Assembly: GCF_002077175.1 (NCBI RefSeq)
Contig: NZ_CP014943.1
Span: 3,658,001-3,722,000 of the forward strand
Source: Colwellia sp. PAMC 21821
GTDB taxonomy: Bacteria; Pseudomonadota; Gammaproteobacteria; Enterobacterales; Alteromonadaceae
Direction: 5' to 3'
Length of the DNA: 64,000 bases
The translations under genes and the position numbers were made by a program. Positions 48,195 to 56,068 of the stretch are shown piece after piece. How positions within the stretch are numbered: position 1 is the first letter of the stretch; each line of letters starts with the position of its first letter. The notes under the pieces were generated by a model, which worked only from the letters and a program-made list of their open reading frames with translations, was not told where the DNA came from and searched no databases.

Positions 48195-48767
48195 ATGCTA
48201 AAGATTTCACGTATTAGTCAATACATTCGTTATTTAATTTTATTCCTCGCTGGTTTGCAATTACTTGCCTTTATTCTCGTTGCGCTGTTAGGTGAAAATA
48301 CCGGAGTAGGACAAAAAGTATCGCTTAACTTTGGCTTATTTTACAGTGATTTCAATATCGACTTTAATCACGCTTGGCAAGACATCGCTAAAAACCTACA
48401 ACAAGAGTATTTCAATACCACCTTAATTCTAGGCGCCGCAGAGTTACTGCCTTATTTTCTTATTTATTATTTTCTATGGCGTTTGTTTTCTTATTATCAA
48501 CGTGGTGAAATTTTCACGGTGAATACTATTTATTGTTTAAAAATGTTGGGTAAAACGCTACTGTTTTGGTTGCTATTAAACCTAATTTATCCGGTTTTAG
48601 TGGCGGTAACTATGCGTATTGCCGGCCTAAGTGACACCTTACCCATCATACTTAACTTTGGCTCTACAGAATTAACCTACTTGCTTCTTGGCAGTGTTGT
48701 TTATGTTATAGCTTGGGTCATGCAGGAAGGTTTGCTGATTCAAGAACAACAAGAGCTGGTGATCTAA
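48195..48767 (+). CDS. DUF2975 membrane protein
   Basis: A 190-residue integral membrane protein with four predicted helices (YIRYLILFLAGLQLLAFILVALL; LLPYFLIYYFLWRLF; LLFWLLLNLIYPVLVAV; YLLLGSVVYVIAWVMQEGLLI). The GEIFTVNTIYCLKMLGK loop and the closing QEGLLIQEQQELVI are typical of DUF2975. Function unknown. Its stop codon overlaps the start of the small HTH gene (TAATG), the standard pairing for this family, so the two proteins probably work together, perhaps as membrane sensor and DNA-binding partner. Confidence 0.88.
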   Translation: MLKISRISQYIRYLILFLAGLQLLAFILVALLGENTGVGQKVSLNFGLFYSDFNIDFNHAWQDIAKNLQQEYFNTTLILGAAELLPYFLIYYFLWRLFSYYQRGEIFTVNTIYCLKMLGKTLLFWLLLNLIYPVLVAVTMRIAGLSDTLPIILNFGSTELTYLLLGSVVYVIAWVMQEGLLIQEQQELVI

Positions 48768-48994
48768 TGGCGATAGTTATTGAATTAGACGTCATGCTGG
48801 CAAAACGGAAAATGAAGTCGAACGATTTGGCGCAAATTATTGGCATTACACCGCAAAACTTATCAGTGTTAAAAAGCGGTCGGGCGAAAGCCATACGCTT
48901 TTCAACTTTAGATGCAATTTGTCAGGCATTAGACTGCTTGCCTGGGGACATTTTATGTTATCAGCCAAATGAAGTTGATTCGCAAACACCTTAG
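48767..48994 (+). CDS. Small XRE-type transcriptional regulator (YozG-like)
   Basis: A 75-residue single-domain helix-turn-helix protein: MAIVIELDVMLAKRKMKSNDLAQIIGITPQNLSVLKSGRAKAIRFSTLDAICQALDCLPGDIL, the XRE/Cro fold seen in YozG-type regulators. The start overlaps the DUF2975 stop in TAATG, implying translational coupling. The upstream reading to 48713 is the other frame of the membrane gene. No operator could be assigned. Confidence 0.9.
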   Translation: MAIVIELDVMLAKRKMKSNDLAQIIGITPQNLSVLKSGRAKAIRFSTLDAICQALDCLPGDILCYQPNEVDSQTP

Positions 48995-49043
48995 CGCGTT
49001 CGGCTAAAAGTTATAAAATTAAATTAAATTAAAGGATTAAATT

Positions 49044-49898
49044 ATGAAGATTAGATTTATGTTAATAGCGTTGTTACTCAACTTAGTTGCCTGCAGCGCA
49101 CAATTGACTCAAAAAGGATTTATTGCTCAAGATGAACTAGTGAGCTTTTACAGCAACGAACAATGGCACGAATGGCAATTAAAATATGCCGCATTCGAAT
49201 TAAAACCGCTGGTAGTAAAAAGAGCAGAAAGTAGCGGTGAAACCACAGAGCTTCATGGTGTGTTTCTCAACCATCCAACTTCAACAGAGGTGATCTACTT
49301 TTTGCAGGGAAATGGCATGACTGTAGCAAGTTCTATGACATCTGTTATGGCGTCTTTAGGGAAGCTAAATAAAGATATCGTTATTTTTGACCGTCGAGGA
49401 ACTGGAGCAAGTAATGGTATAGCTACGATAAATAACTTAATAGCGGACGCAAACTATCAATTTGACTATATTAAACAGCAACTATCGCCAGATAAAATTA
49501 TTATTCATGGCTTTTCGCTCGGCAGTTTTATTGCTGGGCAGGTTGCAAAAGAGAAGACACCCAATGCGTTAATATTGCAAGGCTCAGCCACTAATGTAGA
49601 TGAATGGATAGACGCAAGAATGCCATGGTACAGCAAAATATTTATTGATATAGAAGTTGAAGCTGAGTTTTATCAAGTTGATAATGTTGCAGTATTATCA
49701 GAGGATTATAAAAATCCGTTACTGATTATTGCTGGCGAAAATGATCAACAAGCTCCAGTAGAGCTGTCTCGTCGTTTATTTAACATTAGCCAATCGCAAA
49801 GCAAGCAATTAATTGTCGTAAAAAATGCGAGCCACGGCACTATGTTGGATGACTCGCAAGAAATAGAGTTATATAAAAAGTTTTTAGCCAGCCTTTAA
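49044..49898 (+). CDS. Alpha/beta-hydrolase lipoprotein
   Basis: A 284-residue alpha/beta-hydrolase with a lipoprotein signal (MKIRFMLIALLLNLVAC, lipobox LVAC), so anchored to a membrane facing the periplasm. Catalytic triad: nucleophile Ser in GFSLGSF, acid in LLIIAGENDQQAP, His in KNASHGTML. FDRRGTGASNG precedes the elbow, as in serine aminopeptidase or BEM46-like hydrolases. Substrate unknown (ester or peptide). The ATG follows AAAGGATTAAATT. Transcribed 49 bp after the HTH gene; a strong shared terminator follows. Confidence 0.88.
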   Translation: MKIRFMLIALLLNLVACSAQLTQKGFIAQDELVSFYSNEQWHEWQLKYAAFELKPLVVKRAESSGETTELHGVFLNHPTSTEVIYFLQGNGMTVASSMTSVMASLGKLNKDIVIFDRRGTGASNGIATINNLIADANYQFDYIKQQLSPDKIIIHGFSLGSFIAGQVAKEKTPNALILQGSATNVDEWIDARMPWYSKIFIDIEVEAEFYQVDNVAVLSEDYKNPLLIIAGENDQQAPVELSRRLFNISQSQSKQLIVVKNASHGTMLDDSQEIELYKKFLASL

Positions 49899-49950
49899 TC
49901 ATTTCTAAGTTTACTGGCGAATAGCATAGTAATGTCTTGTATCCCAGAAT

Positions 49951-49993
49951 AAAAAAGCCCCCAATTTACTTATAAGTAAATTAGGGGCTTTAA
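49951..49993. terminator. Terminator shared by convergent hydrolase and U32 genes
   Basis: AAAAAAGCCCC and GGGGCTTT border a long stem (AATTTACTTATAAGTAAATT inside, nearly self-complementary). The run of T is best on the minus strand, so it mainly ends the U32 peptidase transcript. Confidence 0.85.
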
Positions 49994-50032
49994 TGTTTCT
50001 TCTATTCTTTTCGCTAACTCAATTTGAACTAC

Positions 50033-52333
50033 CTACAAACCATTATGATATTGAATATTGGTTGATTCAGGCACTAAATTATTAAGTTGTTGTTTTACGG
50101 GTGACGCTTCATCTTGTGATTTATTCGACAACAGGGCTTCAAATTGCTGGATTAACAACGCTTTATCTGGAGACTCTTTATCGCCGGCGCCGATGTTAGT
50201 TAAATCAATCATAAAACTGTCGAATAAGTTAGATAAGTCTTCAATAATTTCCATATTTAAAAACTGATCTTGGTTATAAATACTTGGATAACCCGCTTTT
50301 TGCTTATCAATCGCAAACGACACGCCTTTAAGGTTAGTGATGCTTGTCGACTTATCACATGAGAGCATACAGCCATTGTCGATACGTGGTTTTTCACAGC
50401 CAACACTTTGTTGGAAGAAACACTGGCGGCTAGTCATCAACAAAATAGGGTGGTAAATGCTGTAAAACAATTTAAAGTTTTCAGGGCGCGCAATATGCTT
50501 CATTTGCATGGCATTAATTTCGTTTGAAATAAACGCGCCGCTACAATCAAAGTCTTCTTTCATGGCTAATAATGCGTATGAATTGGTGGTGTTTAAAAAC
50601 GGGCCCGCAATCCACTTTATGCCTAATGCATTGGCTTTATACGCAATACCGGTGTTATTTGTGACGATAAGTTCAGGTTTTACTTTCTCTAAAATCGTTA
50701 CAGCTGCATCGTAGTCTTTACCAATTAGTACGGCAGGAAACCATGGAATTAAACGTGGATTGTCCTGTAAAAAACCAACATATTTGGTACAGCCACGTTT
50801 GTAAGCATCAGGTAATTTAAAGTAAATATCGGCATCAGTAACGTCTGTTAGCGCAACATCGGCTTCGTCACAAATCAAAATTGATAATTCAGCTTTACTG
50901 GCGTTTTTAGTGTCACTTTTCGGGTGATTAACCAACTTAGGTAACGTTACTTCAGGAATAATATCAACAGCATTATTTAACGTGCTGGCGATTTGGTTTT
51001 TAAGTACAGTTAGCTCTTTAAATGGGATGCTTAAGCCTGCAGCTAAGTTGTCGCAGTTTAACTCGGTCAGTAAAAACTCGGCGTTGTTAAAACTTTTAAA
51101 ACGTTTTTCTATCGTTGCTTTATCAATGCTCGCGTTTTCACTAGCGCGCAATAAGCTAGTCGATTGCACAGTAAAGGTGTTTTGCTCAATAGAAAAGCCC
51201 GTTGTTGTAACGGTAATGATTAACGGTTGATCAAGTTGAGCTGAAAAGCTTAAGGTTAGCGGCACTTTTTCAATACTTAAATGCTTTATTTTCTCAACCA
51301 CTTCCGCTTCAATGTCGTTTTTATCTGTTTGCAGACTTTGCTCTACATCTTGAATTTGTACTACTGAAATAGCTTGGCTTTCATCGGCTTTAAATTTACT
51401 CACCGCATGCACCTTTGAGTTATCGCGTGGGTTATCAATAAACATTGATTGATTTAAATCACCACGTAAAAAGGCATTGGAAAAGTCGCGATTAAAGACT
51501 TTGTAAAGACGTTCGCCATCTTCAGTTAACTCGCCGGTATTGAGGAAACCATCAATTTGTTTACGGAAACTATCAACCACTGTGTGTACGTAGTTAGCGC
51601 CTTTAATTCGGCCTTCAATTTTAAATGAATGTACCCCAGCTTCGATTAAGGCAGGTAAGTCGAAAAAGGCGGAGTTGTCTTTAATATTTAGCGGAAAGTT
51701 ATGACCCGTCGGTGTGGTTTCATATTCTTCACGACACGCTTGGCTGCAACGACCACGGTTACCTGAATTACCCACACTGGCTGAAGTTGAATAACATAGG
51801 CCTGAAAAGGCCACGCAAAGTGAGCCATGCACGAATACTTCGGTTAGCACATTGTATTCATTACAAACTTCAGTGATGGTGGTAATTTCACGTAAATTTA
51901 ATTCTCGAGATAAATTAACCCGTGAAGCACCTAATTTTTTCAAAAAAGGTATTTGGCCGATATTATGGGTAGTTAGCTGTGTAGATGCATGAATATCTAA
52001 GGTCGGAAAATGCTTTTTAATAATGTTAAACATGCCAATGTCTTGCACTATAACACCATCTAACGTGGTATTGACTAGCTTACTTAATAATTTAGCTATT
52101 GAGGGAAATTCACGTTCTAAAATGATAACGTTTAAGGTCAAAAATATTTGGCATTGGTATTGGTGCGCAAGGCGAATAATACCGATAAGTTGCTCAAAAG
52201 AAATGTTAGAAGCACGGTTTCGGGCATTGAGTGTATCTAAGCCACAATATACCGCGTCAGCGCCTGCAATAATGGCTGCTTTAATTGCATCGACATCGCC
52301 GCCAGGCGCTAATAATTCTATTTTATGATCCAT
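50033..52333 (-). CDS. U32-family peptidase/RlhA-like protein
   Basis: A 766-residue member of the U32 'peptidase' family, whose characterised bacterial members (RlhA, TrhP, UbiU/V) modify RNA or ubiquinone and use a cysteine-bound Fe-S cluster. The N-terminal TIM-barrel core shows IELLAPGGDVDAIKAAIIAGADAVYCG, DIHASTQLTTHN, and the motif EVFVHGSLCVAFSGLCYSTSASVGNSGNRGRCSQACREEYE with conserved cysteines. FKIEGRIKGANYVHTVVDSFR follows. The C-terminal half includes a second cysteine-rich stretch (CFFQQSVGCEKPRIDNGCMLSCDKS). Its layout is nearest to RlhA (23S rRNA C2501 hydroxylation), but it is about 110 residues longer than the E. coli protein, so I give no symbol. Confidence 0.85.
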   Translation of the reverse strand: MDHKIELLAPGGDVDAIKAAIIAGADAVYCGLDTLNARNRASNISFEQLIGIIRLAHQYQCQIFLTLNVIILEREFPSIAKLLSKLVNTTLDGVIVQDIGMFNIIKKHFPTLDIHASTQLTTHNIGQIPFLKKLGASRVNLSRELNLREITTITEVCNEYNVLTEVFVHGSLCVAFSGLCYSTSASVGNSGNRGRCSQACREEYETTPTGHNFPLNIKDNSAFFDLPALIEAGVHSFKIEGRIKGANYVHTVVDSFRKQIDGFLNTGELTEDGERLYKVFNRDFSNAFLRGDLNQSMFIDNPRDNSKVHAVSKFKADESQAISVVQIQDVEQSLQTDKNDIEAEVVEKIKHLSIEKVPLTLSFSAQLDQPLIITVTTTGFSIEQNTFTVQSTSLLRASENASIDKATIEKRFKSFNNAEFLLTELNCDNLAAGLSIPFKELTVLKNQIASTLNNAVDIIPEVTLPKLVNHPKSDTKNASKAELSILICDEADVALTDVTDADIYFKLPDAYKRGCTKYVGFLQDNPRLIPWFPAVLIGKDYDAAVTILEKVKPELIVTNNTGIAYKANALGIKWIAGPFLNTTNSYALLAMKEDFDCSGAFISNEINAMQMKHIARPENFKLFYSIYHPILLMTSRQCFFQQSVGCEKPRIDNGCMLSCDKSTSITNLKGVSFAIDKQKAGYPSIYNQDQFLNMEIIEDLSNLFDSFMIDLTNIGAGDKESPDKALLIQQFEALLSNKSQDEASPVKQQLNNLVPESTNIQYHNGL

Positions 52334-52450
52334 TGGTACAACTTTTTTGTTCGCTAAATTTCAGAGCAGGGATTTTACCCGTATATTTCCCTAATGAATA
52401 CCGTTAAAGTTACAGGATTAAAAGAAAAAGTATTCATCAAGAAGAGCACT

Positions 52451-53149
52451 ATGGCACTCCCTATCCTTTATTCGTTAAGAAACTGCCCTTATGCAATGCG
52501 CGCACGTATTGCTATTTTTAAGTCGCATCAACCAGTTGCGTTGCGCGATGTGGTGTTAAGTAATAAACCGCCAGAAATGATTTTAGCTTCCCCAAAAGCT
52601 ACTGTACCTATTTTAGTGTTAAATGAAGAAAGTGAAATTGTTACCAGCGTTGCTAGCGAAGCAGGTACAAAAGGCAAAATTATTGATGAAAGCCTAGATG
52701 TTATGTTGTGGGCGCTGCATGAATCGGATCCTCATGATTTACTTCATCATGAAACGCCTGAAACGTTAGCACAAATGTTAAGCTTTATTACTGAGTTTGA
52801 TGTTGAATTTAAACGCTGCTTGGAAGCTTATAAATGTGCAAAGCGTTATCATGAAAGCAATATTATTGAATGTAGAACTGCATGCGAGCATTATATTTTG
52901 CAGCTTGAGGCAAGATTAGCGCAGCATGATTTTTTAACGTCATCACGAGAAAGCTTACTCGATATAGCGCTGCTACCGTTTATTCGTCAATTTGCGCGTA
53001 TAGAGCGCCAGTGGTACTTGCAATCGCCGTATCCCAACTTAAAAAAATGGTTAAATCGTTATTTACAAAGTTCAATGTTTACTAAGGTAATGGCGAAACA
53101 TCCATTATGGCTAGATAGTGGTGAGGAAGTGATTTTTGTTGGTCAGTAA
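52451..53149 (+). CDS. Glutathione S-transferase-like protein
   Basis: A 232-residue cytoplasmic protein with an N-terminal thioredoxin-like GST domain (PILYSLRNCPYAMRARIAIFKSHQPVALRDVVLSNKPPEM). The CPYAMRAR motif replaces the usual Ser/Tyr-based glutathione site and suggests a glutaredoxin-2 or omega-like thiol transferase. A helical C-terminal domain follows (LLDIALLPFIRQFARIE, PNLKKWLNRYLQSSMF). The start is ATG 52451, with AAGAG upstream and the natural N-terminus MALPILYS; the frame extends to 52394 without support. Transcribed divergently from the U32 gene. Confidence 0.88.
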   Translation: MALPILYSLRNCPYAMRARIAIFKSHQPVALRDVVLSNKPPEMILASPKATVPILVLNEESEIVTSVASEAGTKGKIIDESLDVMLWALHESDPHDLLHHETPETLAQMLSFITEFDVEFKRCLEAYKCAKRYHESNIIECRTACEHYILQLEARLAQHDFLTSSRESLLDIALLPFIRQFARIERQWYLQSPYPNLKKWLNRYLQSSMFTKVMAKHPLWLDSGEEVIFVGQ

Positions 53150-53174
53150 AATAAATGGTTTAAGTGGTCGTTAG

Positions 53175-53411
53175 ATGAGTTTAGCGATGGACATATTCTT
53201 TTGGTTATTCATTGATACTATATTGGGTTTTATATTTTATTTTACCGGCTGTTTAATACTTAAAATAATCACTTTGGGCCAGTGTAAAGTTAGGTTTAAG
53301 AATTTTGCAGCTTTTAAGGCGAGTAAATCTGCAAAAAGAAACTTCATTTGTCTGTTAGGAATATCTTTTTACATAATCTTAATTTTCTTAGTCGCTTATT
53401 TAAGTAATTAA
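53175..53411 (+). CDS. Small two-helix membrane protein, unknown
   Basis: 78 residues with two hydrophobic helices (MDIFFWLFIDTILGFIFYFTGCLILKIITLG and FICLLGISFYIILIFLVAYL) separated by a basic loop (KVRFKNFAAFKASKSAKRN). No family recognised. It starts 25 bp after the GST gene with AAGTGG ahead of the ATG, so co-transcription is possible. Short length makes it less certain than its neighbours, but the amphipathic pattern and codon use look real. Confidence 0.6.
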   Translation: MSLAMDIFFWLFIDTILGFIFYFTGCLILKIITLGQCKVRFKNFAAFKASKSAKRNFICLLGISFYIILIFLVAYLSN

Positions 53412-53511
53412 ATAATAACGAGCTATTAAATTGGACAAATTGAGCTAGCAGATTATATTTAACGTAGACATATTAATGCCCTTTATCTGGGCTTTCCAAG
53501 GAGGATTCAAT

Positions 53512-53973
53512 ATGGAACCCAATTATTCAGCGTATTCTTTAGATGAACTTAGAGAAGCTTTAACTCAAATAGACTCAGAAGCTTTCCCCGAAAATGCAGA
53601 TAACCTTCGTCAGGAATTAAATAAAAGGCAGTCGTCAGTTCCTGAAGCGATTTCAGTTGATAATTTCGACTACAATGAAAAGTTTTATGCTTGTCCAAAT
53701 TGTGAAGTAAAAATTGGCTTTTTTTCTAAAGAAATGAATAAATGGAGCAAGGATAAAACGTGCCCTCATTGTGGAAAGCCCTATGTTGTTAAATCAGATT
53801 TAAAATTTCTCGCTTACCTTTTTATTCCGGTGATGGTTGCCCATTTTCTGCTGCTTAAACCTATTTTACTGACTTTAGGTGTTAATGGTGCTTTCAGTAC
53901 CGGTATTTTGTCAGGTTTAATTGTTGTTTTATCAATTCGGCTTCAGAGAGTGAGAAGTAACGATAACGTTTAG
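53512..53973 (+). CDS. Zinc-ribbon membrane protein, unknown
   Basis: A 153-residue protein. The start at 53512 is fixed by a perfect AAGGAGG (53498-53504); the longer frame to 53476 runs through that site. An acidic N-terminal helix (YSLDELREALTQIDSEAFPENADNLRQELNKR) comes first. A zinc ribbon with two CxxC pairs follows (YACPNCEVKIGFF, KTCPHCGKPYVV), and two C-terminal membrane helices end in a basic tail. Function not recognised. Confidence 0.8.
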   Translation: MEPNYSAYSLDELREALTQIDSEAFPENADNLRQELNKRQSSVPEAISVDNFDYNEKFYACPNCEVKIGFFSKEMNKWSKDKTCPHCGKPYVVKSDLKFLAYLFIPVMVAHFLLLKPILLTLGVNGAFSTGILSGLIVVLSIRLQRVRSNDNV

Positions 53974-54217
53974 TGCCGCGATAATCATTGCGCGTTGATG
54001 ACCGTATTATGCTGCTGGAAAAAGGTCTCAGTGAATAATGTTAACTTAATTTATGATGGGTTCGTGACGTGTTAATGACAGCTTTAAGAGACATTTAATA
54101 ACGCGCATTACACCGTTATATTATTCAATATGAGTGCACTTTTAAATGTTTGAATAGCAAATGTAGAAGCGAGCTGACAATAAAGCAACTCACTTCTCTA
54201 TTAGCTAACTTAAGCAT

Positions 54218-54586
54218 TTATAATAAATGGCTAGATATTATTTTTGATACTTCCAGCATTGATGTTTTACCAGAAAACTCGAATCTCACTTTACCGATCG
54301 CCGAAAAATATATTTCTAATTCAGAATCAAGATCAAAGGTGCCTGATGTTTCAATAGAGTAGGCTACAATGTTTTTGTAGGGTAGTGAGGTAAAGTCTTT
54401 TTTGCTACCAGTAATACCTTGAACATTAACCGCTATTATTCTTTTGGTGGTAAATACCACGCCGTCTCGCATAGTTTTATATGCGTCTACTATTTGCTCA
54501 TCTTCTAACAGTAAGTCTGTTACTTTTTCTGCGTAGTCAATATCTTGTTTAAGTTTAAAAAAACCTTTGTTTTCAAAATCAATCAT
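54218..54586 (-). CDS. Bacterial PH-domain protein (bPH_1)
   Basis: 122 residues forming a single bacterial pleckstrin-homology domain: ADV-like start (MIDFENKGFFKLKQDIDYAEKVTDLLLEDEQIVDAYKTMRDGVVFTTKRIIAVNVQGITGSKKDFTSLPYKNIVAYSIET is the bPH_1 pattern, given here only for its key words VVFTTKRIIAV and LPYKNIVAYSIET). Such proteins form ring oligomers in solution; function unknown. It is convergent with the zinc-ribbon gene across a 244-bp gap without recognisable content. The ATG is preceded by CTAAGGATGTTCA (AAGGA). Confidence 0.85.
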   Translation of the reverse strand: MIDFENKGFFKLKQDIDYAEKVTDLLLEDEQIVDAYKTMRDGVVFTTKRIIAVNVQGITGSKKDFTSLPYKNIVAYSIETSGTFDLDSELEIYFSAIGKVRFEFSGKTSMLEVSKIISSHLL

Positions 54587-54898
54587 TGAACATCCTTAGG
54601 TAGTAAATAGTAGTACTGAACGGTTGATAACCGCGTTTATAGATCTTGAGTTAATTGAATAGATGTAAGTAATTGAAATTTAATTGACTTACATTACTCA
54701 TTCAACTTTACTCAATGCTTGTATAGCAGTTTACTTAAGTGCGTTATTTTTACAAGCGCAATGCGAGGTCGCTGTTATTCTTGCGTGAAACACTAGTGTA
54801 TAACTAAAGCTGTAACTAACCCTGACGATTAAACGGGGATCGTTAAGCTTTAAAAGTACAACCCTTAATGGCGTAAATAATGGCGTAAATTCTTACGA

Positions 54899-55450
54899 CT
54901 AAAACCAATACTTAGGGTAATGCCTGAGTGGGTTTTTAGATAAGTTATTTATGACTAAAGCTATGACTAATAAAATTAGGGTCCCAATGGCAACCGGAGT
55001 CACAACAAAGTAATAACCTGCACTGTGAAGCTCTGTACTACCAATAACGGCAATTAAAGCGGTTGCTCCACCTGGAGGATGCAATGTGCGCGTAAAGTGC
55101 ATAGCTACAATTGACAATGACACCGCTAGTGCACCCAGTAATGCGATATCCAAGGTTAAATACTTTTGCAAAGACACGCCGATAAAAGCCGATATTATAT
55201 GGCCGCCAATCAGGTTTCTTGGTTGAGAGAAGTCAGCTTGAGGCGCGCCATAAATGAGTACTGCAGATGCGCCGAACGAACCGACAAGAAACATGCTTTT
55301 TAAAACATCAACTTCTGTAAGGCTACTCAAAATAGCGACAAAATACATACTTAGAAATGCGCCTAGCCAAGACCATGCAACCTTTGAAATTGGCACTCTA
55401 GGGGGACAGCTATCGCTAGCTTTCATTCGTGAAAAAACGACTTTTATCAT
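54899..55450 (-). CDS. HPP-family integral membrane protein
   Basis: 183 residues with four to five membrane helices and the family signature PRNLIGGHIISAFIGVSL plus HFTRTLHPPGGATALIAVIGS. The HPP motif (LHPPGGATA) names the family. Some members transport nitrite in chloroplasts and cyanobacteria; the bacterial role is unclear. The 312 bp between it and the PH-domain gene contain only a short direct repeat (AATGGCGTAAAT twice, about 54866-54890) and AT-rich sequence. Confidence 0.88.
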   Translation of the reverse strand: MIKVVFSRMKASDSCPPRVPISKVAWSWLGAFLSMYFVAILSSLTEVDVLKSMFLVGSFGASAVLIYGAPQADFSQPRNLIGGHIISAFIGVSLQKYLTLDIALLGALAVSLSIVAMHFTRTLHPPGGATALIAVIGSTELHSAGYYFVVTPVAIGTLILLVIALVINNLSKNPLRHYPKYWF

Positions 55451-55524
55451 AATAAAAAATATGTCCGTTAAACTTTTAATTATGGCGACTTAACTAATTA
55501 TTGAATGCTATTGGCATTATTAAT

Positions 55525-55740
55525 CTATTTAGTTTCCATGGTGGCGTGCCACATATCGCATATTGCGACAATATCGCTTATTGCCTGATGTTTGTTGATA
55601 GTAGATACCGACACTAACTGACTAAAGTCGTTAGTGATAATTTTTTCAATACCTTTAACTTGAGATAACCTTTGATAAAAAATGTCTTCATCGGCCTGAC
55701 ACTTAAATATCGCTCCTGATATTTTAATTTCTGTGCTCAT
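55525..55740 (-). CDS. Small protein of unknown function
   Basis: 71 residues from ATG 55740 (an in-frame TTG at 55749 is also possible): MSTEIKISGAIFKCQADED, then a mixed alpha/beta pattern ending in VAICDMWHATMETK. No signal peptide or domain recognised. It lies 74 bp upstream of the HPP gene on the same strand, so the two may share a transcript. Shape and size recall small ACT-like or ferredoxin-fold partners, but I see no motif to support that. Confidence 0.55.
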   Translation of the reverse strand: MSTEIKISGAIFKCQADEDIFYQRLSQVKGIEKIITNDFSQLVSVSTINKHQAISDIVAICDMWHATMETK

Positions 55741-55966
55741 TGAGCTCAACCCTGTCAGTTTGTTTATAAAATGTAATGCTTACAGCTCACATTACACAAC
55801 GTCGGGTAATGTCGCATACTGGGTTAACCATTGAAAATAATTTATCTTAGTCGTTTGTACAATTTGTTATTAGTAATAATTTGTAATCAGGCGCTGACAC
55901 GCGATTAAGGTGGTTTGTTTTACTTACAAGAATTTCGCTTAAAACTGTTAATTTTAGTGATAAAAA

Positions 55967-55997
55967 AAGTCCACATCTAGCGGCTAGGTGTGGACTT
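55967..55997 (-). terminator. Terminator of the amylase operon
   Basis: AAGTCCACATCTAG-CGG-CTAGGTGTGGACTT forms a long near-perfect stem. On the minus strand it is followed by seven Ts. It ends the glgP-malQ-amylase transcript about 70 bp after the amylase stop. The rest of the 319-bp gap holds only an ATTTGTTGATT direct repeat (about 56036-56060). Confidence 0.85.
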
Positions 55998-56068
55998 AAT
56001 AAGTCAAAATTTTGTGGCTGTATTTACTTGCCCATTATTTGTTGATTATTTGTTGATTATTTTTTAAT

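Noticed and set aside
54150..54362. Plus-strand 70-residue frame antisense to the PH-domain gene
   Set aside because: It is the complement of a recognised bPH_1 gene.
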